From Parasponia andersonii (Eukaryota; Streptophyta; Magnoliopsida; Rosales; Cannabaceae): a DNA stretch of 64,000 bases. This document shows, piece after piece, positions 11,654-23,280 of this stretch. How positions within the stretch are numbered: the first letter of the stretch is position 1; each line of letters starts with the position of its first letter. The notes beneath the pieces are model-generated. The model was not told the origin of the DNA and searched no databases. It saw nothing but the letters and a program-made list of their open reading frames with translations. Location: contig JXTB01000317.1 of assembly GCA_002914805.1 (NCBI GenBank), forward strand, positions 300,746 through 364,745. The letters run 5' to 3'. The position numbers and the translations under genes were made by a program.

Positions 11654-11962
11654 TCAGATAACTTCAAAATCTTGCATATATAATACTACCAAATCTACAC
11701 ATAAGTTTCTACCAGCTATTGGGATTGGACATGCCTTAAGAACTAAATCAGAACATAAAGCATTTCCTAACGGATTGGTTACAAAATACTTGAAATTCAA
11801 GTACTCTGGTATTTTGCCTAATTTCCTCATAAATACAGATGATGCAAATGAATGTGTAGTCCCTGAATCTATTAATGCATGAATAGGAATACCAGAGATA
11901 AGAATCTCACTTGCTACAATAGATGGGTTCGCCTTAGCATCTTTTTTGGTCATCGTATACAC
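11654..11962 (-). pseudogene. Gypsy aspartic protease remnant
   Basis: Open stretch of 102 codons with the retroviral-type active site ALIDSGTTHSF (catalytic Asp in DSG). It is preceded by SEILISGIPI and followed by the usual hydrophobic strands. It would cut the Gag-Pol polyprotein of the element. It lies between gag and reverse transcriptase, the expected gypsy order, but is cut off from both by frame breaks. Confidence 0.8.
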
Positions 11963-12019
11963 ACGAGTAGAGACTTTCTTCTTTTCATTTGTAGTATTCG
12001 TATAATTCTTTGCAAAGTT

Positions 12020-12995
12020 TCCAGACTTTCCATGTAAGAAGCAAGTACCAAAACCTATTAAACACTCTTCACGATGGGTTTTCCCACATTTTGGTCAAAT
12101 GGTCTACTGAGTGTCCTGTTGCTTGGCATTTTTGGGGCTCTTGTTTTTCTCTATGATTCTATTGCCACTTTCTTTATTTCCACTAGTCTTTGGTTAAGAT
12201 CCTCTTCCAAAGGTTATATTCTCCTTTTCATATTTATATTTCTACGAATTTCCTGAGCTTTAATAATCCTTAGCTCAACCTCTTCTGCTTCAAGAGCTTT
12301 GTTTGCAACCTCAGCATATGGTATATCTTTATGAGCTGATATTTTAGCATGCCTATAAATTTCTATCTTAAGCCCTTGTAGGAACTGATTTACTTTTAGC
12401 TCATTTTTACTCACTATATGTGAAGCAAATCGAGATAACTCTTCAAACTTCTTAATGTAGTCACTAACATATATACTTTCCTGTTTTAGGTTAATAAACT
12501 CAACAATCTTCATTATTTTGTGTGCATTGCTGAAATATTTTCTCTAGAATATTTCCTTAAACTGTTTCCAAATAAGCCTGTTAACATCAGTGATGGACTT
12601 CATAGAATCCTACCAATGTCTAGCATTCACCTGGAACATAAAAATGGTATATAAAACCTTTTTCTCATTAGGGATTCTAATATAATCAAAGATACCCTCA
12701 ATACTCCGAATCCACTCTTTTGCCAATAGTGGATTAGTTTACCCTTGAAAGTAGGAGGCTTATTCTTTCTAAATCTCTCACAAGATGGTTCATAATTTTT
12801 TTGTCTAGCTATGGCTTGTGGTGGTACTTGTTCTCCATATCTTTCTACTCTTTCTATAAGTCTTTCTAACTGTCTTGCTTGTGTCTCAACCAACTTTGTC
12901 AACCTACCTATCACAGCATCCTTATTGATCTCATTTTCAGTAGTACCTGTCTTATCACTCATTCGTTCATTAGTTTGACTCTTAGCCCTTCGCAT
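12020..12995 (-). pseudogene. Gypsy gag remnant with zinc knuckles
   Basis: 12627-12995 encodes a charged N-terminus (LTKLVETQARQLERLIERV) followed by KNKPPTFKGK. 12214-12513 encodes the Retrotrans_gag core (FINLKQESIYVSDYIKKFEE, ELSRFASHIV). Around 12110-12050 a CPKCGKTHREECL-type finger and a decayed second CxxHG..G finger can be read. Frames differ between pieces. Gag would form the virus-like particle; this copy cannot. Confidence 0.75.
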
Positions 12996-13182
12996 AATTC
13001 CCTGTACAGTTGCCCTTTCACTTACATCTAAGCATAATAGCCAATAATAAAAAGATAATATATTATAACATATGACATCAAATTTAATGCTAACATAGAA
13101 AATTAAAACTTACTTGTTGACTGAGTTTTTTGTCATATGATCATACGCATATAGACAGTCTTCAAAAATGATTAAACCTCTA

Positions 13183-13194
13183 CTCTGATGCCAG
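13183..13194 (-). other. Primer binding site (tRNA-iMet type)
   Basis: On the minus strand TGGCATCAGAGT sits 4 bases from the LTR end. It differs by two bases from TGGTATCAGAGC, the usual plant initiator-Met primer site. It fixes the LTR border and the orientation of the element. Confidence 0.75.
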
Positions 13195-13198
13195 TACT

Positions 13199-16189
13199 GT
13201 AGCACCCCTTAGTTTAACTATATTGTCATATACAGTTAAACTATGAAATATTATTTTTTTTCTTAAATCATATCTTTAGTTTTATAAAAAAGTGGGCAAA
13301 TTTGAACTTTCCAAAATCTTTAAAGAAAAACAAGTGCATGACATTTCTTAATAAAAGCGTCTTTAAAAAATGTACAGTCAAAATAGATTTTCACTTATTT
13401 ATTTTGCCATTAGCAGTAGTATTTACATTATACCAAAATAGCTCAAAATAAATATGTCACCCATAGGTCATGCTCGTCCACATCTGTATGATTATGACAA
13501 CAAAAGGCAGGCTAGATAACCAGCTACTCAATACTAAAGTATGTCCCCTCATCTACATCGCAAGACTAAAATGAGCTAAACCTCAGTAAGTAAAAACTAT
13601 GCATGCTTATGCATACTTTAAAACCTCATCAAGTTCCTATTGTACACTTTTTTTTTTCTTAAATATTTGAGTCAATGCATTTTCTTTAAAAATACTCATA
13701 GTTAGGCCCTTTAGTATATTGCTAGTCCTGTAAGTCGATAGGCCGTGATAACATTGGGCAGAAATTCTGGCCAAGAGTAAAAATAAGGTGCGACTGTCGT
13801 ATGAAGATTTTGAAAACTCCTTCCCTCATCAAAAGGGTATCTCAGACCACGCTAATATTGTTCTGCTTCAACGAGAGACATCATAAGATCTGCAAATCTT
13901 TCTTCAATGGGAGAGTGTGCATCAACGGACTTACCTACCCAGCTCCGATAGACTAGTAATTATCATTAAAACTTATCTTATAAAATTAGTACAATGGTAC
14001 TCACTTTTAAATGCTCTGTAATGAAATTCTCAATTTTTATGCAAAATATGCTATACACATGCCATTTCATATCTTTCAAGAATAAGTAAGTTTCACATAA
14101 TGATATCTTCTATGTAATTCTTGTGATACAGATGTAACTTTTTACTTATCTTATGTCCTGAACAAAAATGGATTGTGAAAAAGGTCAATATCCTCTAGAG
14201 ATTAGTATACTAGTCACCTGTCATAAATTACTATTGTTCAAGATGTATATTTTATTAAAAGAATGTATCAAGATACTTGAACAAGACTGAAATTAGAATT
14301 ATCACCAAATTAGGAAACTTGATCATATAATGACTCAGAAGTATCCAAATCACTTAAGGCACTTGCTAGTCAATAACTAGCATTGAAAAACTATTCAAAA
14401 ATATTAAAATATGAGAACTAGTTTATTAATACAAAAATGATCTAAAATAGCACATAATTTTGTAAAACTAGTCCATTTGCCCTAAATAGTACTATTTTAT
14501 TTTAAAAATATTTGGACAGCACCTTTCTTATCTTTGGGACATTTCCACATAATTAAAATCATAACTTCAAACCTACAATAATATTTTACAAGCCAATTCC
14601 CATATATACATATCAAAGAGGATTATTAAGAATAACCTAAGTACACTTAAATTCTTTTCGATTTAAATAAGTTTAAAACAACTTTTACACTTTTATGCCA
14701 TCACAACCCACCACCAAATTAGTATAATACATAATAGGATCAATAAAATATACACTCCAAGTTTAAGAAATCAGATTACAAAATAAAAAACTTAATCTAC
14801 TATACAAGAAAACACTTAAATCCATAAATAGCAAACTTTGGGATTTTAGGTCTAACTTTGATCATCCACTTAAATTGTATATTTCCAGAAATATATATGT
14901 TTCCTAAGACTTTTATTCATCAAATTAAAGCTTTGGTTTAAGGGCTGTAGCAAGGAAAATCAACTAAAAACTCAAAATCCTAATTAGGCCTCACCTTGAC
15001 TAGTTTGAGCTTTTATTGAAGCTCTTACCTTCTACCTCCACTAAACTGATTTTTAAGGCTTAGAAATAGATTTTAAGACTCAAGAGGACCTGAAAGAATT
15101 ATTATTTAAGTGGAAATAAGTAAAAAATTAAAATTAAAGTACAAGACCTAGGAAGAAGAACTAATAGAATTACCCTGACTAGTTTGGATCTATCTTGCTT
15201 TCTAGAGCTCCAACTTAAGTTCTACCACTTGAAAACTCTTGGATATGGCTAAGAGAAGTCGAGAGAAGTTTAAAAATGAGTTGGAGAATTTCAGGTCATG
15301 GCTAGAGAGAAAAGAAAGTAAATGATCAGATTTAGTCCAAAATCAATACTTAATAGCTAAGAAAAGGTATAACTTAAATTCTGATAGATATTTTGGATAT
15401 TTTACACTTTACTTTCCATGTTTCAAGCTTTAAATCATCTTTAGATTACTCGCCACATTGCTGGTTATTCTCATACACCCATATGTAGATAAAGTTGGTG
15501 AATCCTAGCTTAGAAAGTGAAAACTAATCATACTTTGACTTATGATCCCATGTGACAGGTTTTAATGTAATCTAATAGAACCTATTCCCATAACCAATCA
15601 TTAAATATAAAAATAATTCAATTAGACTCCAATTAATAATGCAAATATAGTATTTGTACTTAATTATTAGAATGCACAAAAATGACATTACATAATTAAG
15701 TTGAATCTAAGCTAGCTAAGTGCAATAAAACATAAATCAGTGTCGTGAATACCACCTCGTGCTTACCTGGAGTCAACAAATAAAATATTATAAATGAGTC
15801 TTAAACATTGAATTAAAGCTATTTAATGTATAACACACAGTGAATTCGGTTCCGTAAAGCGTCAAAAATTGCATTTTATCAAAAAACTCATGTTTGACTA
15901 AGTTATCAACAAACATGATCTTAATACATGTACACATAGTATTACCTTTATAAATATATTTTTTTATTCTTTTAGCACACTAAGCTCTCTCCCTGAGAGT
16001 ATTGAACCTTTACACTACATCAGGATACTTCAACAATCATTAGTATAATAATATGTATGTAAATGCACATAACATAAGGAATGCATATGTTACTATGAAA
16101 GTGGTATTAATGACTCCTAGATGCCTAATATGCAATCTGAATATATTTATTTATGGCTTAGTATGCATGTGAGAATCTCGGGCACCACA
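13199..16189 (-). repeat. 5' LTR (2,991 bp) of the truncated gypsy element
   Basis: Plus-strand ends are TGTAGCACCCC (13199) and GGGCACCACA (16189), which are inverted versions of one another. The left border is set by the primer binding site and the right by LINE sequence a few bases later. Non-coding; open stretches are short. The length is in the range of Tekay/Del elements. The base after the LTR begins TATAG, but the matching duplication was lost with the other end of the element. Confidence 0.75.
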
Positions 16190-16194
16190 TATAG

Positions 16195-17540
16195 TTAGAC
16201 CTAGTGTCACCCTAGCGTGTCTACATATATTGAATGATGGAGGCTTAATTCGAAGTATTAGCAAGACAAATATTGTCTTCATTCCCAAGAAAAATAACTC
16301 AGAGAGTATTGCTGAGTTTAGACCAATTTGTCTTTGTAATGCAGTTTACAAACTGGTTACAAAAACTATTGCTAATAGGATGAAGTTGGTGCTTTCAAGC
16401 CTCAATGCTAGCAACTAGAGTGCTTTTGTCCTGAGTTGCCTCATCCCTGACAATGTAGTAGTCACTTTTGAGTTGCTGCATGCAATGTCAAAGAAGAGCA
16501 ATGGCAAGAAAGGATTTATAGCCTTGAAAGTGGATATGAATAGAGCATACAATCGAGTCAAATAGTGCTTTATCAAGCGATTAATGAAGAAAATGGGGTT
16601 TCCTTTGAGTTGGATTTTGCTAATACAAGAGTGTATTTCAGCGACAGAGTTTTCTTTCTATGTTAATAGGACATTAAAAGCTCATGTGATGCCCAAGAGA
16701 GAGGTAAGGCAAGGTTGCTCCCTTTCTTATCTCTTTTTGTTGTGTGCCAAAGTTGTACCATCTCTACTTCACCAAGTAGAAATTGAAAAGAAGTTGATAT
16801 GTATAAAGTGCTTGAGATTGGATCTCAAGGTTATCCTCTTATTCTTTGTCGGTGATTCACTTGTTTTCTCTCGTGCTTATCATAATGATTGTAGAGTTAT
16901 TCTAGATATTTTGAAGATATATGAACATGCATTCAATCATAGGATAAATCTTGAAAAATCAACAATTACCTTTAGCACTAATGTCAAACAAGATGGTTGT
17001 TTGGAGCTTCAATAATTTCTTGGTCTACCAAGAGGTAATTCCTATGATTAGTATCTTGGGCTTCCATTAGTGATAGGTAGAAATAAGAAGAAAACTTTTG
17101 CTTTTATCAAGGAGAGGCTATGGAAAAGAGTTCAAAGCTATTGTCGTGGTTTATTTTTTATAGGTAGGCGTGAGGTTTTAGTTAAAGCGGTACTAAGCTA
17201 TCCCAAGCTATATAATGAGTATATTCCAACTTCCAAACTCTTTGTGTAATGAATTGCTCTACTATTTTGAGACTTTAGTGGGGTAGAGGCAATGTGAATT
17301 GGAATATTGCTTGGGTTCGCTGGAATTATATTTGCCTTCCAAAATATCTAGGTGATTTGAAGTTTCAGGATTTTCAGTTGTTTAGCGAAGTTCTCGTTGC
17401 TAAACAAGCTTGGAGACTTTTATATGATCCTTTATCACTTGTAGGGAGAGTTCTTCAGGGGAAATATTTTAATAATGAAAGTCTTCTTTCAGCTAGAGAT
17501 AACAAAGGCTCCTCTTACTCATGGAAGAGCTTTTTATGAT
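16195..17540 (+). pseudogene. LINE pseudogene, 3' part (reverse transcriptase)
   Basis: Continuation of the LINE at 6505-9830. Reverse transcriptase motifs in order: IVFIPKKNNSES and FRPICLCNAVYKLVTK (16230-16418), then [16 protein letters not shown], then MGFPLSWILLIQ and VRQGCSLS (16584-16740). The catalytic FADD box has become FVGD (about 16850). YLGLPL and the post-RT segment WNYICLPKYLGDLKF and AKQAWRLL follow, up to 17539. Several stops and one missing metal-binding Asp show it is dead. About 450-600 bp of LINE between LGDRNT and IPKK are missing. Confidence 0.85.
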
Positions 17541-17979
17541 AACATACTCTAATAGCACTTATTAGATGATATTAGGATTGCAATTAAACTAAATAGAAAC
17601 CCTAAATCATTCATGCTAAATTGAAAGGACATAGTTTGTTGAATATACCTGAGTCTATGATAAATGAAGACTATTCAGATGCTCAACCGAAGGCAAAAGC
17701 GATGAATGACAAATAGTGATGCCTAAGGGTTTGGTTTTCCACACAACCTAATCTTTAAAATACTCAGATAGAATTCTCTATAACTGATGGTAGGCCACAG
17801 AGAGAGTAAGCATACATGAAAAGATGGTAGAGACCATAACCCTGATATTATCTTTATAGAGTCCCTTGTTGGATATCCATCACACGCAAACTGGGTGATT
17901 AACAGGGTATCCACATTGGTATACATATCCAATTGGATATTCTAGCCTAGCTTTATTAAATCACATATTGGGTCCTTAT
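17541..17979. other. Spacer, no gene seen
   Basis: AT-rich sequence between the LINE remnant and the next LTR-like block. I see no conserved coding motif. Confidence 0.5.
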
Positions 17980-19860
17980 TGTAACATCCTCCGATTCCAC
18001 ACACGTATGTAAGGATACTTGTAAAAATATTTAGTAAAATCGGGAGATGCTACTCTACTTAGAACTGATAAAATAATGAAAATTTAAAGCTTTTTAAACT
18101 TTCTAGGAGAAAAAAAAAAGGGGAAAAAGTCTACTCATAATTATACATATTCCAGTACATACATATATAGACTCTCACAAAGTAGGCCTCTCATATAATA
18201 TACATAATAATAGGTACAAAATCCTTTGTCAGAAAACCACAGTGTCAAAATACTCATATACACAAGCCGCGGTCAGAAAGTCGACGCTCCTCCTCCAAAC
18301 TCACATAGCATCAGTACCCTCTACGATATAAGAATATTTATGAGTATAAAACTCAGTAAGTAACATATGCAGATGCATAGTACATATAATATGAAACAAA
18401 TAGTCATATGGTTTGGATCCCTATATATATTGCATTGCTTGACAAAACCGTGAATTGCATGCTGAGCCACTCAGAGAACGTATAACATATCATGAGCTAT
18501 ATGGAGGTCTTGAGCCCCAGAGAATCCCCTCTGTGTACAGCAGAAGTCCACCCATACCGCCGTCAAAGTGTTCCTGTAGGAACCATAATGTCCCCGAGAG
18601 GACCAGAGTGTTCCTGAAGAAACTATATCATATATTTGGGCGCTGGCCCGCCATACCCTATTTATCAATACTTGTCAGACAATATAAATATACCACATGT
18701 TCATGTCTCATGCAAAACTGAATGACAAATATGTATGTAGTCATATCCACATATTTTTTATCCATAAATTCCACAAATTCACAAAATAAAGAATTTCTGA
18801 CATTATAGGTGCGACATTACTTACCTCGATTTCTGGACTTCACCTGATTTTATGTGAAATGCCCCCGCTCAAGGTACATTTGACATGTCCCTATTATTAT
18901 TATTATTGTTATTATAGTATGAATATACTTGTGATACTAAGAATTATAACTTAAAATTAATAAATTCTCAATATGTTTCTAAACCAAAGGATACAAAACA
19001 CCTTACATAAGGAAAATTTATATCATTTATTTAGTACAAAGTTAAAAGAAAGCTCTTGTTTTGTACCTACTAATTAAGACAATACTAGACACCGACAAGG
19101 AAATTAAGATTCATCAAAGTCTAAAGTTGACAATAGGAACAAATTGATTTTCTTATATATACATATCTCTCAAACTATAGTAACTTTTATTTCCTTAAGT
19201 ACAAGCATACAAAATAAAGCAATTAAAATTGAAAGAAAGAAATCCGTATATGAAAATTCTTATTGTCCCAAAATATACACACAAACACATTTATAAAGAC
19301 TGAGTACAAGAATTAGCTTGAGCTAAAGTAAGTAATTTCAAACATGGCTCAATGTTAATCAAATGTAAACATCTTTTTCGTAACATGTATAAAATCAGCC
19401 ATGCAAAAACATAAATTAAAATACACCATTAAAGATATGTGTAAACCTAAGTATCAACTATAAATAGTATTAATAAATAGAGATCATCAACTATCACCAA
19501 CAACGAGAACATAAATAATATTAATATAAATTAAACTTTTTGAAAGTGTTTGCTTTATCTCTATATCACAATTATAAGTGGAATTTATAATTTAAAGACT
19601 CCACTAACTAATATGAGTGCAACGTAAACCAAAAGAAAAGGAAGATACCTTTTTTTTTGAGTACTAGGAAGTTACATAAATTAATTGATGTGATTCTTTG
19701 TCAAAAAGAATCATTCTACTATGATGGTTGGACAAAATAAATAGATGTGGGAAGAGATCTTGGACGGCTGAATAAAGAAGAAGAAGAGGTTTCTATCGTG
19801 GCGGTGAAGAAATTTTACCAACTATGTATATAGCTCACAGAAGCACCGACTTTGGTAAGG
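17980..19860 (-). repeat. LTR-like sequence (probable solo or partial gypsy LTR)
   Basis: Begins TGTAACATCCTCC, the usual terminal sequence of long gypsy LTRs read from the primer-site side. The body resembles other LTRs in this window: ACTCAGTAAGTAAC near the start, TTACCTCGATTTCTGG in the middle and a GC-richer GGCGGTGAAG stretch toward the right. I could not find a convincing right terminus or target duplication, so the right border is approximate. No gag-pol is attached. Confidence 0.5.
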
Positions 19861-20679
19861 TCGGTTATTAATTACTCTAATTTTAATTTATTTATTTACA
19901 TATATATAAATATTTAAAGTGTTAGTAAGTAAAAAAAAATGAAACTTACAAATAAAGTCTAACACTTGAATATAATTAACACAATAATAATTAGATTCAC
20001 ACAGTAATTTAAGAAAATTATTCCAATAAAATATAACAAACTTACCTATTAAAATCATTTTTCTAATGTAACAAAATAATAATCGTATCATGTTAAAATA
20101 ATTGATTTACTAAATGCACACTTGTAATATTATTATAGTTAACTTAAGGCACGTCAAACTTGTACCTGAGTCAGTACAAGCATTTCAATGTCACATTACT
20201 TAAAAAAAAAAATTAACAATCACAATAAAAAAAAAATCAAGTACTCAAAATTATACGCACATAAATGCACTAATGCGTAAAAATGATAATGCAATCCTGT
20301 TATTATAGGCTTTTAATTATGTGAGGAAATGAGTGTTGTTTGAAAATTCTGGATATCATACTTATAAAATAATATGGTTCAATACAATTGTTTTATATAT
20401 GTAGCCCAACATAGAAAATACAATTTCCTAACAGGAATAGCCTCAGTCGTGATGGAAATCCACCATCGAGAAACAGTTCCTCTCCATTAACGAAGAGTTC
20501 ATCTCTGAGCATCGATCGGCCTATGGATGTCTATGCTTTGTTAATATCAAGGGTAGTTTTTTCCTATAGGGATATTTATTCAAGTTTTATTAAGTGGAGC
20601 GTATGAGCAAAATTAGGCAACTTTTTAAGCATATATAGACTAATTTCTCTTTACCAACATTTTTTTTTCACACACCTGA
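19861..20679. other. AT-rich spacer, no gene seen
   Basis: No coding motif. A short hairpin, ACCGAC...GTCGGT, lies at about 19846-19866, at the border with the preceding repeat. Confidence 0.5.
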
Positions 20680-21440
20680 GCAAAAAACATATATTTTTCA
20701 TTTACCAGTGTATCTAATTCATTTATCGGTGTATATTTTTCATTTATTTTGGTATATAATTCAATTACTATGGTATAAAATTTATTTATCATAATATATA
20801 ATTTATTTACCAATGTATAGTTTTCATTTATCGGTGTATATTATTCATTTTCCAACATATATTTTTTATTTACCAGTGTATACTTTTTATTTACTAGTGT
20901 ATATAATTTATTTATTGACATATATTTTTCATTTATTATGGTATATAATTTATTTACCATAATATGTAATCTATTTATCGGTGTATATTTTTCATTTACC
21001 GATGTATACTTTTCATTCACCGGTGAATATAATTCATTTACTATTAGTATATAATTTATTTACCGACATATATTTTTCATTTATCGGTATATATAATTCA
21101 TTTACAATGATATATAATTTATTTACCATAATACGTAATTCATTTAATGGAGTATATTTTTTATTTTCCGGTATATACTTTTTATTTACTGGTGTATATA
21201 ATTCATTTACTATAATAAATAATTCATTTAGTGGCATACATTTTTCATTTACTAGTGTATATAATTTATTTATTATAATATGTAATTTATTTACTAGTAT
21301 ATATTATTTATTTAGTGGTGTATATAATTTATTTACCATAATATAACTTATTTATTTGTGTATATTTTTTATATATCGGTATATAAATTTCATTTACTAT
21401 AATATATAAATCGTTTACCAATGTACATGTATTTTTTCTT
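20680..21440. repeat. Degenerate minisatellite
   Basis: About 760 bp of a decayed tandem repeat with a unit of roughly 20-28 bp. It is built around CATTTACCGGTGTATATTTT with variants such as TTTATTTACCATAATATATAA. The 121-codon open stretch inside it (20981-21346) only reflects the repeat and is not a gene. Confidence 0.85.
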
Positions 21441-22739
21441 TATCGGTGAAATCGAGCCCCGTCAAAAAAAAAAAAAAAAAAGACGAATCAAATATGGTTG
21501 AACTCATAATCTAAATTCCTAGATCCAATAAAATCACCAAAATACCATAAATATGTTTTCAAATAGATATATCCAGTCTGACGTTTCAAAAAAAAAACAA
21601 CATATACTTTGGCTCAAAGTCAAAGTGACCTCACGGCTCATCCAAGTCCACATCGCCATGTTCAAAATCACGACGAAGAGCACATTCTCCTCTTTGGCTA
21701 CATATTGACGAAGACCACAAATTTAACAGCGTTAGCTAAATAGTATACATGCTTAGAGTAATAAGTTAAACTGCATACATGAATATAAGAGCTATTTATT
21801 ACCGAGAACAATAAATCATCCTCCTTTGAACTTACGGACCCTTCTCCTAAATCTAATAGAATGAATTCTTTTCTTTTCTCTCTCTCTCTTAAATTTTTTT
21901 ATTTGGGTCGTAGAAAGTCAAATAAATAATAAAAAAAAAAACCAGAATCCTATGCCTGATTCAAAACCAGTGGCGAAATTCTCAAAAACTTAATAAAAAG
22001 AATGGTGCCCCCAAACCACACTACTTCGATTTGCAGTAGAGCCCGACGCGACGAGGAAGAGAGCTTTGACCGACGATGATGAAGACGAGATAGATTGATA
22101 AAGACCCCTGGAGCAATTCATCGATTTCTGCCAGGTCCTCTTTGATTTGGAGGCGAAGAAGTAGCTAATGGGTAAGGGTACATTTGGTATTAAAAAGATA
22201 CGAATAAGAGAAAAGGGATATTTTTGATAATAACACGAAAAAGGGATATCTATTAAAGGCTAACCTCAAAAGTGGGACATTTTTGTGTACATATCCCATA
22301 AAAATAAGAAATAGAAAGATGTATATATATAAGGGTTCTAACACTTTAACCTCTAAAAAACTAAAAAAATTACAAAAATACAAGTCAGATCTTTTTGAAT
22401 TTTCGTACCATTTTTATTAGAAAAATATCACTTTTTAAACTTTTTAGAAATATACTATTTTAAAAATAGTTACTCGCTACTAATTTCTGAAAATTGGTTA
22501 TCAGCTACTGATACCAGTTATATGGTAGTTATAAATGTCTTTATTTACTAGTTATCGAAACTGGTTGTAGGTTATTAGTTACTATATTATGAAATGATAT
22601 TTTTCTAAATATTTTTGAAAAAACGGTATTTCTTTAAAAAAACTGTACTGCACCTTAAAATAATGCTTACCACTGTATTTTTCAAATTTTTTGTCAGAAA
22701 ATATCATATAATGTCTAATTTCTCCTATATATAACGACA
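21441..22739. other. Spacer, no gene seen
   Basis: Contains an A run at 21465-21481, a somewhat GC-richer patch at 21610-21720 and 22020-22160, and low-complexity A/T sequence. No recognisable domain on either strand. Confidence 0.4.
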
Positions 22740-23238
22740 TGCATTTAATTTAAGCCCAAAAGTGAAATGGGCTAACTAGATTTACCTTGGTGGTGTACCT
22801 CACAAACTTGTTATGGGCTATTTCTAGGACTATGAGACACAAAACATTCAAAAGTGAAATGGGCCAGTAACTCGTGCCCTCGATTTCAGATTCAGGAATA
22901 GAAAGAAACCCTAGAAAAGATTGCTCTTCGCCGCCTCTCTTCGACGGCTTTCTGAAGTATACTTCAGAGAGGAAATTAGACCCAGTGCCCCTTATTGGAC
23001 TGGGTATTTCCAACCAAGTTGGATAATTTGTTACCTATTTTTTCAACTAGTGTTCTAATTCTACCCTTGGGCCTTGTGCCTTTTAGACTTGGCTCTCTTC
23101 CCTCTTTCGTCTCTTTCAGAAAAAGACTCTCCATCTTCCTAGTTATTTTTTGGAGTGCTCTCTATTCCCTCTTCATGTCTATCTCTATCTCCATCATTGG
23201 CTCTCTCTCTTCTTGTCTTCCATCTTCATCTCCACATT

Positions 23239-23269
<31 letters not shown>

Positions 23270-23280
23270 CGTGATTTTTA
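22740..23280. promoter_or_regulatory. Promoter/5'-UTR-like island with telo-box and CT tract
   Basis: On the plus strand AAACCCTAG at about 22909 matches the plant telo-box found near transcription starts of housekeeping genes. A perfect 16-bp palindrome CTGAAGTATACTTCAG lies at about 22951-22966. A (CT)n tract covers 23242-23270, typical of plant 5' UTRs. No convincing coding region follows within 1 kb, so this may be an orphaned promoter. This is inference from motifs only. Confidence 0.3.

Larger units (their letters stand above)
9831..16189 (-). mobile_element. Truncated Ty3/gypsy element with 3-kb LTR
   Basis: Minus-strand element. From right to left: 5' LTR (13199-16189), primer binding site (13183-13194), gag (about 12995-12020), protease (11962-11654), reverse transcriptase and RNase H (about 11400-10130), then the start of the RNase H-integrase linker ([10 protein letters not shown]), where it stops at about 9831. 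Integrase and the 3' LTR are missing, and LINE sequence follows at once. Long LTR, iMet primer site and double zinc knuckle suggest a Tekay/Del-type chromovirus, but the chromodomain end that would prove this is absent. All frames are broken. Confidence 0.8.

Noticed and set aside
20981..21346. 121-codon open frame in the minisatellite
   Set aside because: Its Phe/Tyr/Ile-rich periodic sequence is the translation of the repeat; the other strand is open as well.
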